Of a stretch of DNA of 64,000 bases, positions 35,520 through 45,420 are shown one piece after another. A program made the translations under genes and the position numbers. The DNA lies in the NCBI RefSeq assembly GCF_036169555.1, contig NZ_CP108032.1:1612001-1676000 (forward strand), written 5' to 3'. The stretch is from Streptomyces sp. NBC_00306. Its GTDB lineage: Bacteria > Actinomycetota > Actinomycetes > Streptomycetales > Streptomycetaceae. Within the stretch, counting starts at the first letter, position 1; every line of letters begins with the position of its first letter. Under the pieces are notes generated by a model that did no database searches, was not told the origin of the DNA, and saw nothing but the letters and a program-made list of their open reading frames with translations.

Positions 35520-36931
35520 GCCTTCTCCTCAGGAATCTCGGGTGCTCGGTCGAACTCGTCGGTGACGGTCGCCTCCGCGTCGCCGCCCGTCCAGGTGACC
35601 AGGAGCTCCCCGAGGGCGTCCTCCTGGTCGAGGACGACGGCCTTGTCCCGGTAGAGCTCCAGGAGGGCCAGGAAGCGGGCGACGACGGTGAGGGTGTCCG
35701 CGGCGTCGTCCGCGAGCTCCCGGAAGCTGATCTGCCCACGCTCCTTGAGCAGGGCGACGACGATCTCACCCTGCTCGCGGACGCTGACCAGCGGGGCGTG
35801 GATGTGGTCGACGTAGACCTGCGGCCGGGGCTTGGGCTGCATGGCCTTCACGGCCAGCCTGGCGAAGCCCTCGGGGCCGATGCTGATGACCACGTCGGGC
35901 AGCAGCTCGGCGTGGTGTGCCTCCAGCCCCACGGTCCGCGGGTAGCGGCGGGCCTCGGCGTCCAGCCGGACGCTGAAGATCTCGGCGATCTGCTTGTACG
36001 CGCGGTACTGGAGCAGCCGGGCGAAGAGCAGGTCCCGCGCTTCGAGCAGCGCGAGATCGGCCTCGTCCTCGACCTCGGCGGACGGCAGCAGACGGGCGGC
36101 CTTGAGATCGAGCAGGGTCGCGGCGACCACGAGGAACTCGGTGGTCTGGTCCAGGTCCCAGTCGTTGCCCATGGCGCGGATGTACGTCATGAACTCGTCG
36201 GTGACCTTGGACAGGGCGACCTCGGTCACATCGAGCTTGTGCTTGGCGATCAGCTGGAGCAGCAGGTCGAAGGGGCCCTCGAAGTTCGCGAGCCGGACCT
36301 TGAACCGGCCGTCGTCGGGCTCGGGCTCTGCCGGCTGGTCCGGCTGGTCCGGCTGATCCGGTTCCTGACCGCCGGACGGGGGCCCGACGGGCGCCGGGAC
36401 CGCGGGCGCGGCTCCGGGCGGGGCGGCCGTCTCGTCCAGGACGTCCCCGAAGAGGCCGCCGGGCGCGCTGTGCGGGGTCGGGAGCACTTTCGTGGCCGCG
36501 TGCCCGGGCCCGTGCGCCGGGGGCGCGAGGGAGGCGTCCAGGGCGACGGGCGTGTCATCGGGCTCGGGAGCCTCGGCAAGGGGCTCCGTGACCGGCACGG
36601 ACCCGGCCACCGGGCCGGGCACGGACTCGGGGGTGACGGGTGCCCGCTCGGGGGCGACGGGCGCCTCGACATCAGACACGCGCTCGGGGGCGACGGGCGC
36701 CCCGGCATCAGGCACGCGCTCGGGGGTGATGAGAGCCTCGGCAACCGGCTCGGGCGCGTACGTCTCGGTGTCGGGCTCCGCAGCCGCTTCGGGCGCCGCC
36801 TCCGGATCGCCGGGCAGCGGGCCGGCCGGCCCCCAGGACCCCGCCCCCGCATCGCCCGGCGGACGCGTCGACCCCGGGCCCCGGCCGAGAGCGCGGCGGG
36901 ACGAGCGGGCGGGGTCAGCGGGCGGCGGCAT
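35516..36931 (-). CDS. scpA: Segregation and condensation protein A with long N-terminal extension
   Basis: The 471-aa ScpA has its kleisin core from about residue 208 (FKVRLANFEGPFDLLLQLIA) to a C-terminal winged helix (ISFRELADDAADTLTVVARF). It links SMC heads for chromosome condensation. The first 205 residues are Pro/Glu/Ala/Val-rich and disordered, with repeats of the type APVAPERVSD. Bacterial ScpA is usually about 250-280 aa, so this extension is unusual. Translation may begin further in, though codon use is coding-like throughout. Confidence 0.9.
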   Translation of the reverse strand: MPPPADPARSSRRALGRGPGSTRPPGDAGAGSWGPAGPLPGDPEAAPEAAAEPDTETYAPEPVAEALITPERVPDAGAPVAPERVSDVEAPVAPERAPVTPESVPGPVAGSVPVTEPLAEAPEPDDTPVALDASLAPPAHGPGHAATKVLPTPHSAPGGLFGDVLDETAAPPGAAPAVPAPVGPPSGGQEPDQPDQPDQPAEPEPDDGRFKVRLANFEGPFDLLLQLIAKHKLDVTEVALSKVTDEFMTYIRAMGNDWDLDQTTEFLVVAATLLDLKAARLLPSAEVEDEADLALLEARDLLFARLLQYRAYKQIAEIFSVRLDAEARRYPRTVGLEAHHAELLPDVVISIGPEGFARLAVKAMQPKPRPQVYVDHIHAPLVSVREQGEIVVALLKERGQISFRELADDAADTLTVVARFLALLELYRDKAVVLDQEDALGELLVTWTGGDAEATVTDEFDRAPEIPEEKA

Positions 36932-36979
36932 CGTGGTCCAGGGGCGGAAGGAGCAGGCAGGGGCAGCGCGAGGCTACCG

Positions 36980-37534
36980 TCAGCGGCCGCGCAGCCGGCG
37001 CACGAGGATGCTCGCGTCGCCCCGCTGCTCGAGATCCGCCAGCACCACCGCGACCGCCTCGCGGACGATCCGCCCGCGGTCGACGGCCAGTCCGTGCTCG
37101 CCGCGCAGCACCAGCCGCGCGTGCTCGAGGTCCATCAGTTCCTCGGCCGAGACATAGACCGTGATCTTCTCGTCGTGCCGTTCGCGCCCGCTCGGGCGGC
37201 GGTTCGCACCGCGGCCTCCCCTGGAGCGGCGGGGCTGCGCACCGGCCGCGGCCTCCTGGGGCCGGCGCTTGGCCTCGGCGTCGTCGGTACTCCGGGCCCG
37301 TCCTTCGTCGCCCGCGTCGGACTCGGCGGCCGAGTGCTCCTCCGACGACGACGGTGAGGCCGACGCCGGTGAGGCGGACGCGTCCGCCGTCTCCACCGGG
37401 TCGCTCTCCCCCGCCGGTGCGGGCACCCGCGGTTCGCCGTTCGCCTGCCTGCGCGGGGAGGACGAGTTCAGCGCCATGCCCCCGGTCGTACGGAACAGCT
37501 CGTCGGCCCCGGGCAGACTCACTCGGCGTGACAC
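36980..37534 (-). CDS. Hypothetical protein between parA and scpA, possible ribbon-helix-helix-like ParA partner
   Basis: The 184-aa protein has a disordered, Ser/Ala/Glu-rich first half. A C-terminal folded segment (KITVYVSAEELMDLEHARLV, then RGRIVREAVAVVLADLEQRG) looks like a strand plus two helices of ribbon-helix-helix type. A GTG start overlaps parA by 16 bp. An ATG 19 codons later (MALNSSSPRRQ) is possible. Its fixed place between parA and scpA suggests a DNA-binding or ParA-activating role (inference). I do not know a named family. Confidence 0.65.
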   Translation of the reverse strand: MSRRVSLPGADELFRTTGGMALNSSSPRRQANGEPRVPAPAGESDPVETADASASPASASPSSSEEHSAAESDAGDEGRARSTDDAEAKRRPQEAAAGAQPRRSRGGRGANRRPSGRERHDEKITVYVSAEELMDLEHARLVLRGEHGLAVDRGRIVREAVAVVLADLEQRGDASILVRRLRGR

Positions 37535-38730
37535 CGGGCGAGCACCTCCCTGGCGAGCTGGCGATAGGCGGCCGCACCGACCGAGTTGGAGGCGTACGTG
37601 GTGATCGGCTCGCCGGCGACCGTGGTCTCCGGGAAGCGCACGGTGCGCCCGATGACCGTGTGGTAGACGTGGTCGTCGAACGCCTCGACCACGCGCGCCA
37701 GCACCTCACGGCTGTGCACCGTGCGGGAGTCGTACATCGTGGCGAGGATGCCGTCGAGCTCCAGGTCGGGGTTGAGCCGCTCTTGGACCTTCTCGATCGT
37801 CTCGGTCAGCAGTGCCACACCGCGCAGCGCGAAGAACTCGCACTCGAGCGGCACGATCACCTTGTGCGCGGCGGTCAGCGCGTTGACGGTGAGCAGACCG
37901 AGCGAGGGCTGACAGTCGATCACGATGTAGTCGTAGTCGGCCATCAGGGGCTTCAGCGCGCGCTGGAGCGTCGACTCGCGCGCGACCTCGCTGACCAACT
38001 GCACTTCCGCGGCCGAGAGATCGATGTTGCTCGGCAGCAGGTCCATGTTGGGAACCGCGGTCTTCAGCAGCACCTCGTCCGCCGCCATACCCCGCTCCAT
38101 GAGCAGGTTGTAGACGGTGAGGTCCAGCTCCATCGGGTTGACGCCGAGGCCGACCGACAGGGCTCCCTGCGGGTCGAAGTCGACGAGCAGGACGCGCCGT
38201 CCGTACTCCGCGAGCGCGGCACCCAGGTTGATGGTCGACGTGGTCTTGCCGACGCCGCCCTTCTGGTTGCACATCGCGATGATCTTCGCGGGGCCGTGAT
38301 CGGTCAGCGGGCCCGGGATCGGGAAGTACGGCAGCGGCCGCCCGGTGGGGCCGATCCGCTCGCGGCGCTGACGCGCGGCGTCAGGGGCGAGGGTGGCCGC
38401 GTACTCGGGATCGGGCTCGTACTCGGCGTCGGGGTCGTAGAAGTGCCCTTCAGGGACTTCCTCGTAGGCGGCGAAGTGGGTGGACTCTCGGCCACTCTCG
38501 TTGCCGGCCATGGCGTTCACGTGTTGGCCGTCCATCGTCTTCATCGTGTGGGCTGTCGTCATGTGCGTGGAGTCCTGGTGTGTCGCGGAAGTGCGGACAG
38601 CGACGGAGCCGACAGCTTCGAGCCCGGAAGACGGGCCCTGGCCCGGCACTGGTGGCACCCCCACGCCCGCGGGGCGTAGGGGATGCGTTCCTGCTTGACC
38701 ACCCCCGGGAGTAAATGTCGACTCATTCAC
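37519..38730 (-). CDS. parA: ParA family ATPase, non-oriC-linked
   Basis: The 403-aa protein has a deviant Walker A CNQKGGVGKTTSTINLGAAL (about residues 155-173), switch DFDPQGALSVGLGV and YDYIVIDCQPSLG. This is the standard ParA/Soj fold for moving DNA or protein cargo. A disordered 140-residue N-terminus precedes it. The GTG start is firmly set by AAGGAGGT ten bases upstream. It heads the run with the small partner candidate, scpA, scpB and rluB. This is not the chromosomal parAB locus near oriC, since no parB or rnpA/gidB genes are present. Confidence 0.9.
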   Translation of the reverse strand: MNESTFTPGGGQAGTHPLRPAGVGVPPVPGQGPSSGLEAVGSVAVRTSATHQDSTHMTTAHTMKTMDGQHVNAMAGNESGRESTHFAAYEEVPEGHFYDPDAEYEPDPEYAATLAPDAARQRRERIGPTGRPLPYFPIPGPLTDHGPAKIIAMCNQKGGVGKTTSTINLGAALAEYGRRVLLVDFDPQGALSVGLGVNPMELDLTVYNLLMERGMAADEVLLKTAVPNMDLLPSNIDLSAAEVQLVSEVARESTLQRALKPLMADYDYIVIDCQPSLGLLTVNALTAAHKVIVPLECEFFALRGVALLTETIEKVQERLNPDLELDGILATMYDSRTVHSREVLARVVEAFDDHVYHTVIGRTVRFPETTVAGEPITTYASNSVGAAAYRQLAREVLARCHAE

Positions 38731-39068
38731 AAGTCGTCTTACCTCCTTGGACGTGACCAGGAAACTTATCGATAGGTCAGCGTGGCACCATGCCGACGGT
38801 TGGCGACTCTATGGCGTGTCACCGCTCCGCAGCAACACAATCAACCGGACCCGGCCCGATGTGTCGGCAACGGAACACCCTTCTGTCAAGGGTGCTCAGA
38901 CCTTCCGCCGCAACCCGGCGCTCTGGTTTCGAGGGTGCGCGAATCGGTTAAAGGGTTACGTTCGACGCGAGTTGAGCGAGTGCCGCAAAGGCCTCGGACA
39001 CGCATCCGGCCGGACCTCGCTCTGCAAGATCCGGCCGGGGGCGTGATGTTGACGGTGTGCGTTGACTC
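38731..39068. other. Intergenic region upstream of parA
   Basis: The 338 bp hold the parA promoter region and the end of the ald transcript. The ribosome site AAGGAGGT of parA (minus strand) lies just inside. Two CCGGCCGG palindromes near 39008 and 39040 are too far apart to call a terminator. No coding frame was seen. Confidence 0.3.
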
Positions 39069-40184
39069 TCAGCCGAGAAGGGCGCTCAGCTCGACGCTCT
39101 GGAGGCCGTGGGCCTCGGCGACCGGACCGTAAACGACCTGGCCATCATGGGTGTTGAGGCCCAGCGCGAGCGCCGGGTCCCGGCGCAGCGCCTCGGCCCA
39201 GCCGCGGTTCGCGAGCTCCACGATATAGGGCAGCGTGGCGTTGGTGAGGGCGTACGTCGAGGTGTTCGGGACGGCGCCCGGCATGTTGGCGACGCAGTAG
39301 AAGACCGAGTTGTGCACCTGGAAGGTCGGCTCGGCGTGCGTGGTCGGGTGGGAGTCCTCGAAGCAGCCGCCCTGGTCGATCGCAATGTCGACAAGGACAC
39401 TTCCGGGCTTCATCTTGGCGACGAGCTCGTTGGTGACCAGCTTCGGCGCCTTGGCGCCGGGGATGAGAACGGCACCGATGACGAGGTCGGCCTCGACGAC
39501 CGCCTTCTCCAGCTCGTAGGCGTTGGAGACGATCGTCTGCACCTTGGTGCCGAAGATCTTGTCGGCCTCGCGGAGCTTGTTGATGTCCTTGTCGAGCAGG
39601 GTGACGTGGAAGCCCATGCCGACCGCGATCTGGGTGGCGCTCCAGCCGGAGACACCGCCGCCGATGACGACGGCCTTGCCGGCGGCGACACCCGGGACAC
39701 CGCCGGGCAGCACACCGCGGCCGCCGACCTGACGCATCAGGTGGTAGGCGCCGACCTGGGGAGCGATCCGGCCCGCGACCTCGGACATCGGCGCGAGCAG
39801 CGGCAGCGAGCGGTTCGCCGTCTCGACCGTCTCGTACGCGATGGCGGTGGTGCCGGACTCCAGCAGCGCGTCCGTGCAGTCGCGGGAGGCGGCGAGGTGC
39901 AGGTACGTGAAGAGCGTCTGGTCCTTGCGCAGGCGGTGGTACTCCTCCGCGATGGGCTCCTTGACCTTCAGCAGCAGGTCGGCGGTGGCCCAGACCTCGT
40001 CGGCGGTGGGCAGGATCTGCGCACCGGCGGCGACGAACTCGACGTCCGTGATCGAGGAGCCGGCACCGGCGTTCTGCTCGATGACGACCTCGTGGCCATG
40101 GCGCACCAGCTCATGCACGCCGGCGGGGGTGATGGCCACCCGGAACTCGTTGTTCTTGACCTCGCGGGGGATGCCGACCTTCAC
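39069..40184 (-). CDS. ald: Alanine dehydrogenase
   Basis: The 371-aa NAD-dependent enzyme interconverts L-alanine and pyruvate plus ammonia. The N-terminus reads VKVGIPREVKNNEFRVAITP, with LLKVKEP (substrate Lys) and YLHLAAS (catalytic His) further on, and the NAD fold VIGGGVSGWSATQIAVGMGF. Length matches the family when the second GTG is used, with AAGGA 11 bases upstream. An earlier GTG would add three residues. It stands alone. Confidence 0.95.
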   Translation of the reverse strand: MKVGIPREVKNNEFRVAITPAGVHELVRHGHEVVIEQNAGAGSSITDVEFVAAGAQILPTADEVWATADLLLKVKEPIAEEYHRLRKDQTLFTYLHLAASRDCTDALLESGTTAIAYETVETANRSLPLLAPMSEVAGRIAPQVGAYHLMRQVGGRGVLPGGVPGVAAGKAVVIGGGVSGWSATQIAVGMGFHVTLLDKDINKLREADKIFGTKVQTIVSNAYELEKAVVEADLVIGAVLIPGAKAPKLVTNELVAKMKPGSVLVDIAIDQGGCFEDSHPTTHAEPTFQVHNSVFYCVANMPGAVPNTSTYALTNATLPYIVELANRGWAEALRRDPALALGLNTHDGQVVYGPVAEAHGLQSVELSALLG

Positions 40185-40329
40185 GTCGATCACGGTCCTT
40201 GGCTCAGGGGATACAGGGGCTTACTTCCATACTTACCCGGACACACGGGGGCATCCAGAGACACCACGAGAACGACCGCGGCGGAGCCAGTCTAATGAAG
40301 GACTTCTCCCTGTCTAGCCTTACAAAGCA

Positions 40330-42351
40330 TTAATCTTGAGCCGAAGCACTACGGATTTCGTAGGCAGAACCCTCGTCGTTGAGCAACATTTCGGCAGTGG
40401 AGCGGTGCACACGGGCCGCCGCCGGGTCGCCCAGCCGGTCGAGAGTGTCGGCCAGTCTGAGCTGCAGCGCTGCCTGGAGCCGGTCGTCCCCGGCGCGGCG
40501 GGCCCACTCGACCGCCTGCCGGCAGGTGTGCAGGGATTCCTCCGGCCGGCCCGCGTACTCCTGGACACGGGCCGCCTCGCTCAGCGAACGCGCCTGGGAG
40601 GCGAGGTCGCCCACCTTGCGGTAGCCCGCGACCGAGGCGCGCCAGTTGCGCAGCGCCTCGCCGTAGAGGCCGGCGTAGGAGTGCACCGCGCCGAGGCGGC
40701 CGTACAGCCGTGCCTCGTCCGCGCGCTCCCCGCGGCCCTGGCACTGGGCGAGCGCCCGGCCGAACCAGTCGGCGGCCCGGTGCCAGTCCCCCAGTTCCTG
40801 GTAGGCACCGCCGACGGATTCCATCGCGCGGCCGGTCGCGTACATGTCGTTCGCGGCCCGTCCGGCGTCCAGGGCGGCCCGGTACCGCGCCAGCGCGTCC
40901 GCGGTACGCCCGGTCTGCGCGTCCAGATCGCCCAGATTCAGCAGGGCGGCGGCCTGCTCCCGGTGCAGTCCGCGCCGCTCGGCGACCCCGAGCACCAGCT
41001 GGTGCAGGCCGTAGAGCTCCGGGGCGGCGGCCTCGGTGCCGCGATGTGCCGCCAGCGCCCGGACGAGTGCGGCGACCAGTCTGCGCGCCAGCGTGTCCAG
41101 TCCGCCGTCCTCCACCGCGAGCCGGGCGGAGGCCAGGAGCACGGGCTGCCGGGACCGCAGCCACTTCTCGGCGGCCGACGTGTTCGCGAAGCGCATCGCC
41201 CGCGGCAGCCCGGCCAGCATCTTGCGTGCCGGGGAGCCCTCGGGCTCGGTGACGGCTCGGCACGCCTGAAGCTGCCGGACGGTCCGCTCCAGCATCCGCG
41301 CCCGCGCCAGCTGCACCTCGGCGGGCTTGTCCTGCGACTCCATCAGGGACCGCAGCAACGGCGCGAGCGAGCCGGGCACCCGGTAGCGGCTGCCCTCCGG
41401 GCGGAGCAGGCCCAGCAGCACGAACTCGTCCAGCGCCCGCTGCGCGTCCTCCACCGCGCACCCGCTCAGTGCGGACGCGGTGTGCGCGTCGGCGACCCCG
41501 GCAGGGGCGAGGGCGAGCAGTCGCAGCATCCGGGCGTTCGTCGGATTCAGCGATCCGTACGCCAGCCGGAAGGCCCGGGAGAGCGGCCGGGCGCCCTGGG
41601 GCTGTTCGTCGTCGTCGGGCACGGCCCGCAGTTGCTTCGTCGCGTCGGCGACCGACGCCTTGGGCCGGGCGGCGAGCCAGCCTCCGACCAGGAGGAGCGC
41701 CGCGGGAAGGCCCCCGCACTCCTCCGCCACCGTCTCGGCAGCCTGCGGATCCACGGTGATCCGCACCGATCCGGTGAAGGAGCCGAGCAGCTCGATCGCC
41801 GCCTTGGCGTCCATTCCGCCGAGGGTGCAGGGCCGTACGTCGGGAATGCCGGTCAGCGGGCCCGCGGCGACGGCCACGGCCAGGCAGTCGGGGTTGTCGG
41901 GCAGCAGCGGGTCGACCTGCTCGGCGTCGGCGGCGTCGTCGAGCAGCAGCACGACCCGGCGGCCCGCGAGCGTGTCGCGGACCATGCCGGACAGTTCGTC
42001 CTCGTCGGCCCCGGGCGGCGAGGGGACGCCGAGCGTGTCGAGCAGATCGCGGGCCGTCTCCTCGATGGGGACCCGCCGTCCGCCGGGTTCGGTCAGCCGG
42101 GCGCGGAGCACACCGTCCGGATAGGCCGCGGTCAGCCGGCCGATGAGCTCCTCGGCGAGCGCGGTCCGCCCGGAGCCGGGCCGGCCGGCGATCAGCAGAA
42201 CCCGTGCGCGGGGAGATTTGCGACCGGCGATGGTGTCCAGTCCGGCGCGTTCGATGTCGGCCCTGAGGGCCTTCAACTCCCTTTGCCTGCCGAAGAATTG
42301 GCCCCTGGCCGCGTCGGCCCGTCCGCTCGAGTCCACCGCCTGATCCGTCAC
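40330..42351 (-). CDS. STAND (NB-ARC-like) ATPase with tetratricopeptide repeats
   Basis: The 673-aa protein begins with FFGRQRELKALRADI, an ATPase entry motif. A P-loop (LLIAGRPGSGRTALAEELI) follows near residue 55 and a Walker B (VVLLLDDAADAEQ) near 132. A winged-helix region reads NARMLRLLALAPAGV, and the last 200 residues are TPR helices (ALLNLGDLDAQTGRTADALA, YQELGDWHRAADWFGRAL). STAND proteins are molecular switches, often for signalling or defence. No effector domain is fused here. GGGAG lies 8 bases before the GTG. Its target is unknown. Confidence 0.82.
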   Translation of the reverse strand: MTDQAVDSSGRADAARGQFFGRQRELKALRADIERAGLDTIAGRKSPRARVLLIAGRPGSGRTALAEELIGRLTAAYPDGVLRARLTEPGGRRVPIEETARDLLDTLGVPSPPGADEDELSGMVRDTLAGRRVVLLLDDAADAEQVDPLLPDNPDCLAVAVAAGPLTGIPDVRPCTLGGMDAKAAIELLGSFTGSVRITVDPQAAETVAEECGGLPAALLLVGGWLAARPKASVADATKQLRAVPDDDEQPQGARPLSRAFRLAYGSLNPTNARMLRLLALAPAGVADAHTASALSGCAVEDAQRALDEFVLLGLLRPEGSRYRVPGSLAPLLRSLMESQDKPAEVQLARARMLERTVRQLQACRAVTEPEGSPARKMLAGLPRAMRFANTSAAEKWLRSRQPVLLASARLAVEDGGLDTLARRLVAALVRALAAHRGTEAAAPELYGLHQLVLGVAERRGLHREQAAALLNLGDLDAQTGRTADALARYRAALDAGRAANDMYATGRAMESVGGAYQELGDWHRAADWFGRALAQCQGRGERADEARLYGRLGAVHSYAGLYGEALRNWRASVAGYRKVGDLASQARSLSEAARVQEYAGRPEESLHTCRQAVEWARRAGDDRLQAALQLRLADTLDRLGDPAAARVHRSTAEMLLNDEGSAYEIRSASAQD

Positions 42352-42512
42352 GGGCCACGCTCCCGTCCAGTCCGCGCACAAGCCGAGCCCGCAGGGGCTC
42401 CGCACGGGCGTTCCGAGCCTAGTTCACGCTCTGCGACGAACCGGGTGGAGCATGCCCGACCGGTCGCCCGATCGGATCAATTGGACAGTCGGATAGTGGG
42501 ACTGACTGACGA

Positions 42513-43139
42513 TCAGGCGTCGAAGGGGCGGGCCGGCCACGGAGCCTCGGCCGGACGCAGCGAGTCGAGGCCGTCGCCGTCGCGGGCGGCGACCAGCGAA
42601 AGGACGCCCACCACGAGGCAGTTGTTGTGCAGATCGCCGGCGAGCACGTCGCGGACGAGCTCCTGCACCGGCACCCGGGCCAGCTCCATGTCGGCCTCTT
42701 CGGCCTCGACCTCGAAGCGCTCGCCCTCGGCGGCCGAGAGGTCACGGGCCAGGAAGATGCGGACGGCCTCGTCGCAGCCGCCGGGCGTGGTGTAGACGTC
42801 GACCAGCACCCGCCAGTCCTCGGCCTTGACGTGCGCCTCTTCGTACAGCTCGCGCTGGGCGGCGTGCAGCGGGTTCTCACCGGGCACGTCCAGCAGGCCG
42901 GCCGGGATCTCCCAGAGGCGCTGGCGCACGGGGTGCCGGTACTGGCGCAGTACGAGAACGCGGTCGTCGGGGTCGAGCGCGAGGACCGCGACGGAGCCCG
43001 GATGCACCTGGTAGTCGCGGCGCGCCACCGCGCCGTCCGGCATGACCACGTCGTCCGCGCGGACACTGGTCTTCTTGCCCTCGAAGGGGGTCGCGGTCGC
43101 GACGACCTGCCACTCCTCGGGGGTGTCCTTGATCGTCAT
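42513..43139 (-). CDS. NUDIX hydrolase, ADP-ribose pyrophosphatase type
   Basis: The 208-aa protein has the NUDIX signature around LLDVPGENPLHAAQRELYEE (about residues 81-100) and a wing like actinobacterial ADP-ribose pyrophosphatases (GGCDEAVRIFLARDL). The box has one extra residue between the Gly and the first Glu, as in other actinobacterial members. It likely splits ADP-ribose to AMP and ribose phosphate. It is the gene downstream of pyrG. Confidence 0.88.
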   Translation of the reverse strand: MTIKDTPEEWQVVATATPFEGKKTSVRADDVVMPDGAVARRDYQVHPGSVAVLALDPDDRVLVLRQYRHPVRQRLWEIPAGLLDVPGENPLHAAQRELYEEAHVKAEDWRVLVDVYTTPGGCDEAVRIFLARDLSAAEGERFEVEAEEADMELARVPVQELVRDVLAGDLHNNCLVVGVLSLVAARDGDGLDSLRPAEAPWPARPFDA

Positions 43140-43188
43140 GCCGCCGTCCTCCCGCTGTACTCGCGCCGGGCCGGGCCGCGAGCGGCCA

Positions 43189-43213
43189 CGTACCCCGATG
43201 GAACCGGGGTACG
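43189..43213 (-). terminator. Hairpin after pyrG
   Basis: CGTACCCCG and CGGGGTACG pair around 7 bases, about 47 bp past the pyrG stop on the minus strand. It may terminate pyrG or only slow it before the NUDIX gene. Confidence 0.45.
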
Positions 43214-43259
43214 GATCCCCGTGAGGAATGCGTACCCCGGTCCACCGTATCGCCTGCGA

Positions 43260-44918
<1,659 letters not shown>

Positions 44919-45420
44919 CGACAAGAGGGGGCTCCCGTGGTCGCGAGGTGATATGCGTGTCCGGCATCCCTTCCAGGTGGTCAGGGGTGCCGGCAGCTGC
45001 GGTTTCGGGGCCTTCGTTCTGCACAGGACGGCCACCGGTCCACGGGGTACCAGGGTATCAGCGACCAGGGGAGGCTGCTTCCGGCCACGCGCCGTCACAC
45101 GCGTACCCCGCTCACCAGCGACTCACCCTTGGCTCACCCGTTCGGCGGACCCGCGTTGCCGAGACCGTCGCGCGGATCATTGAGGTGCGTCGTATCCTGC
45201 TCGGACACTCGCTCTGCCGAGCGATGCAGAGGGAACGCGCGAAGCGCATCGAGCAGGGTGGTGGTGGGCGGCGGGTGGCCGTGGTAACGACAGGATTACC
45301 GCCCTTCCCCAAAGCTGCGCCCGGGAGGTACCCCCATTCCCGGGACACCTTGCTCGTCAACGACCCTTGACCGCAGTAAGCGCCCCCCGGGGCGAAGTGG
45401 CCGTTCGACTGGAGAAACAC
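44919..45420. other. Divergent control region between pyrG and the GH15 gene
   Basis: The 502 bp hold no coding frame with typical codon use. Near the GH15 side are GGTAA-N8-TTACC (45283-45300) and CCCGGGA-N11-TCCCGGG (45320-45344), which could be operators or a leader hairpin. No certain -35/-10 pair was found. Confidence 0.35.

Noticed and set aside
37519..38730. Chromosomal origin partition locus
   Set aside because: There is no parB, parS cluster, rnpA, rpmH or dnaA nearby. The neighbours are scpA, scpB and rluB.
39003..39050. Terminator made of two CCGGCCGG motifs after ald
   Set aside because: Each motif is self-complementary and they are about 30 bases apart, so the pairing is not distinctive.
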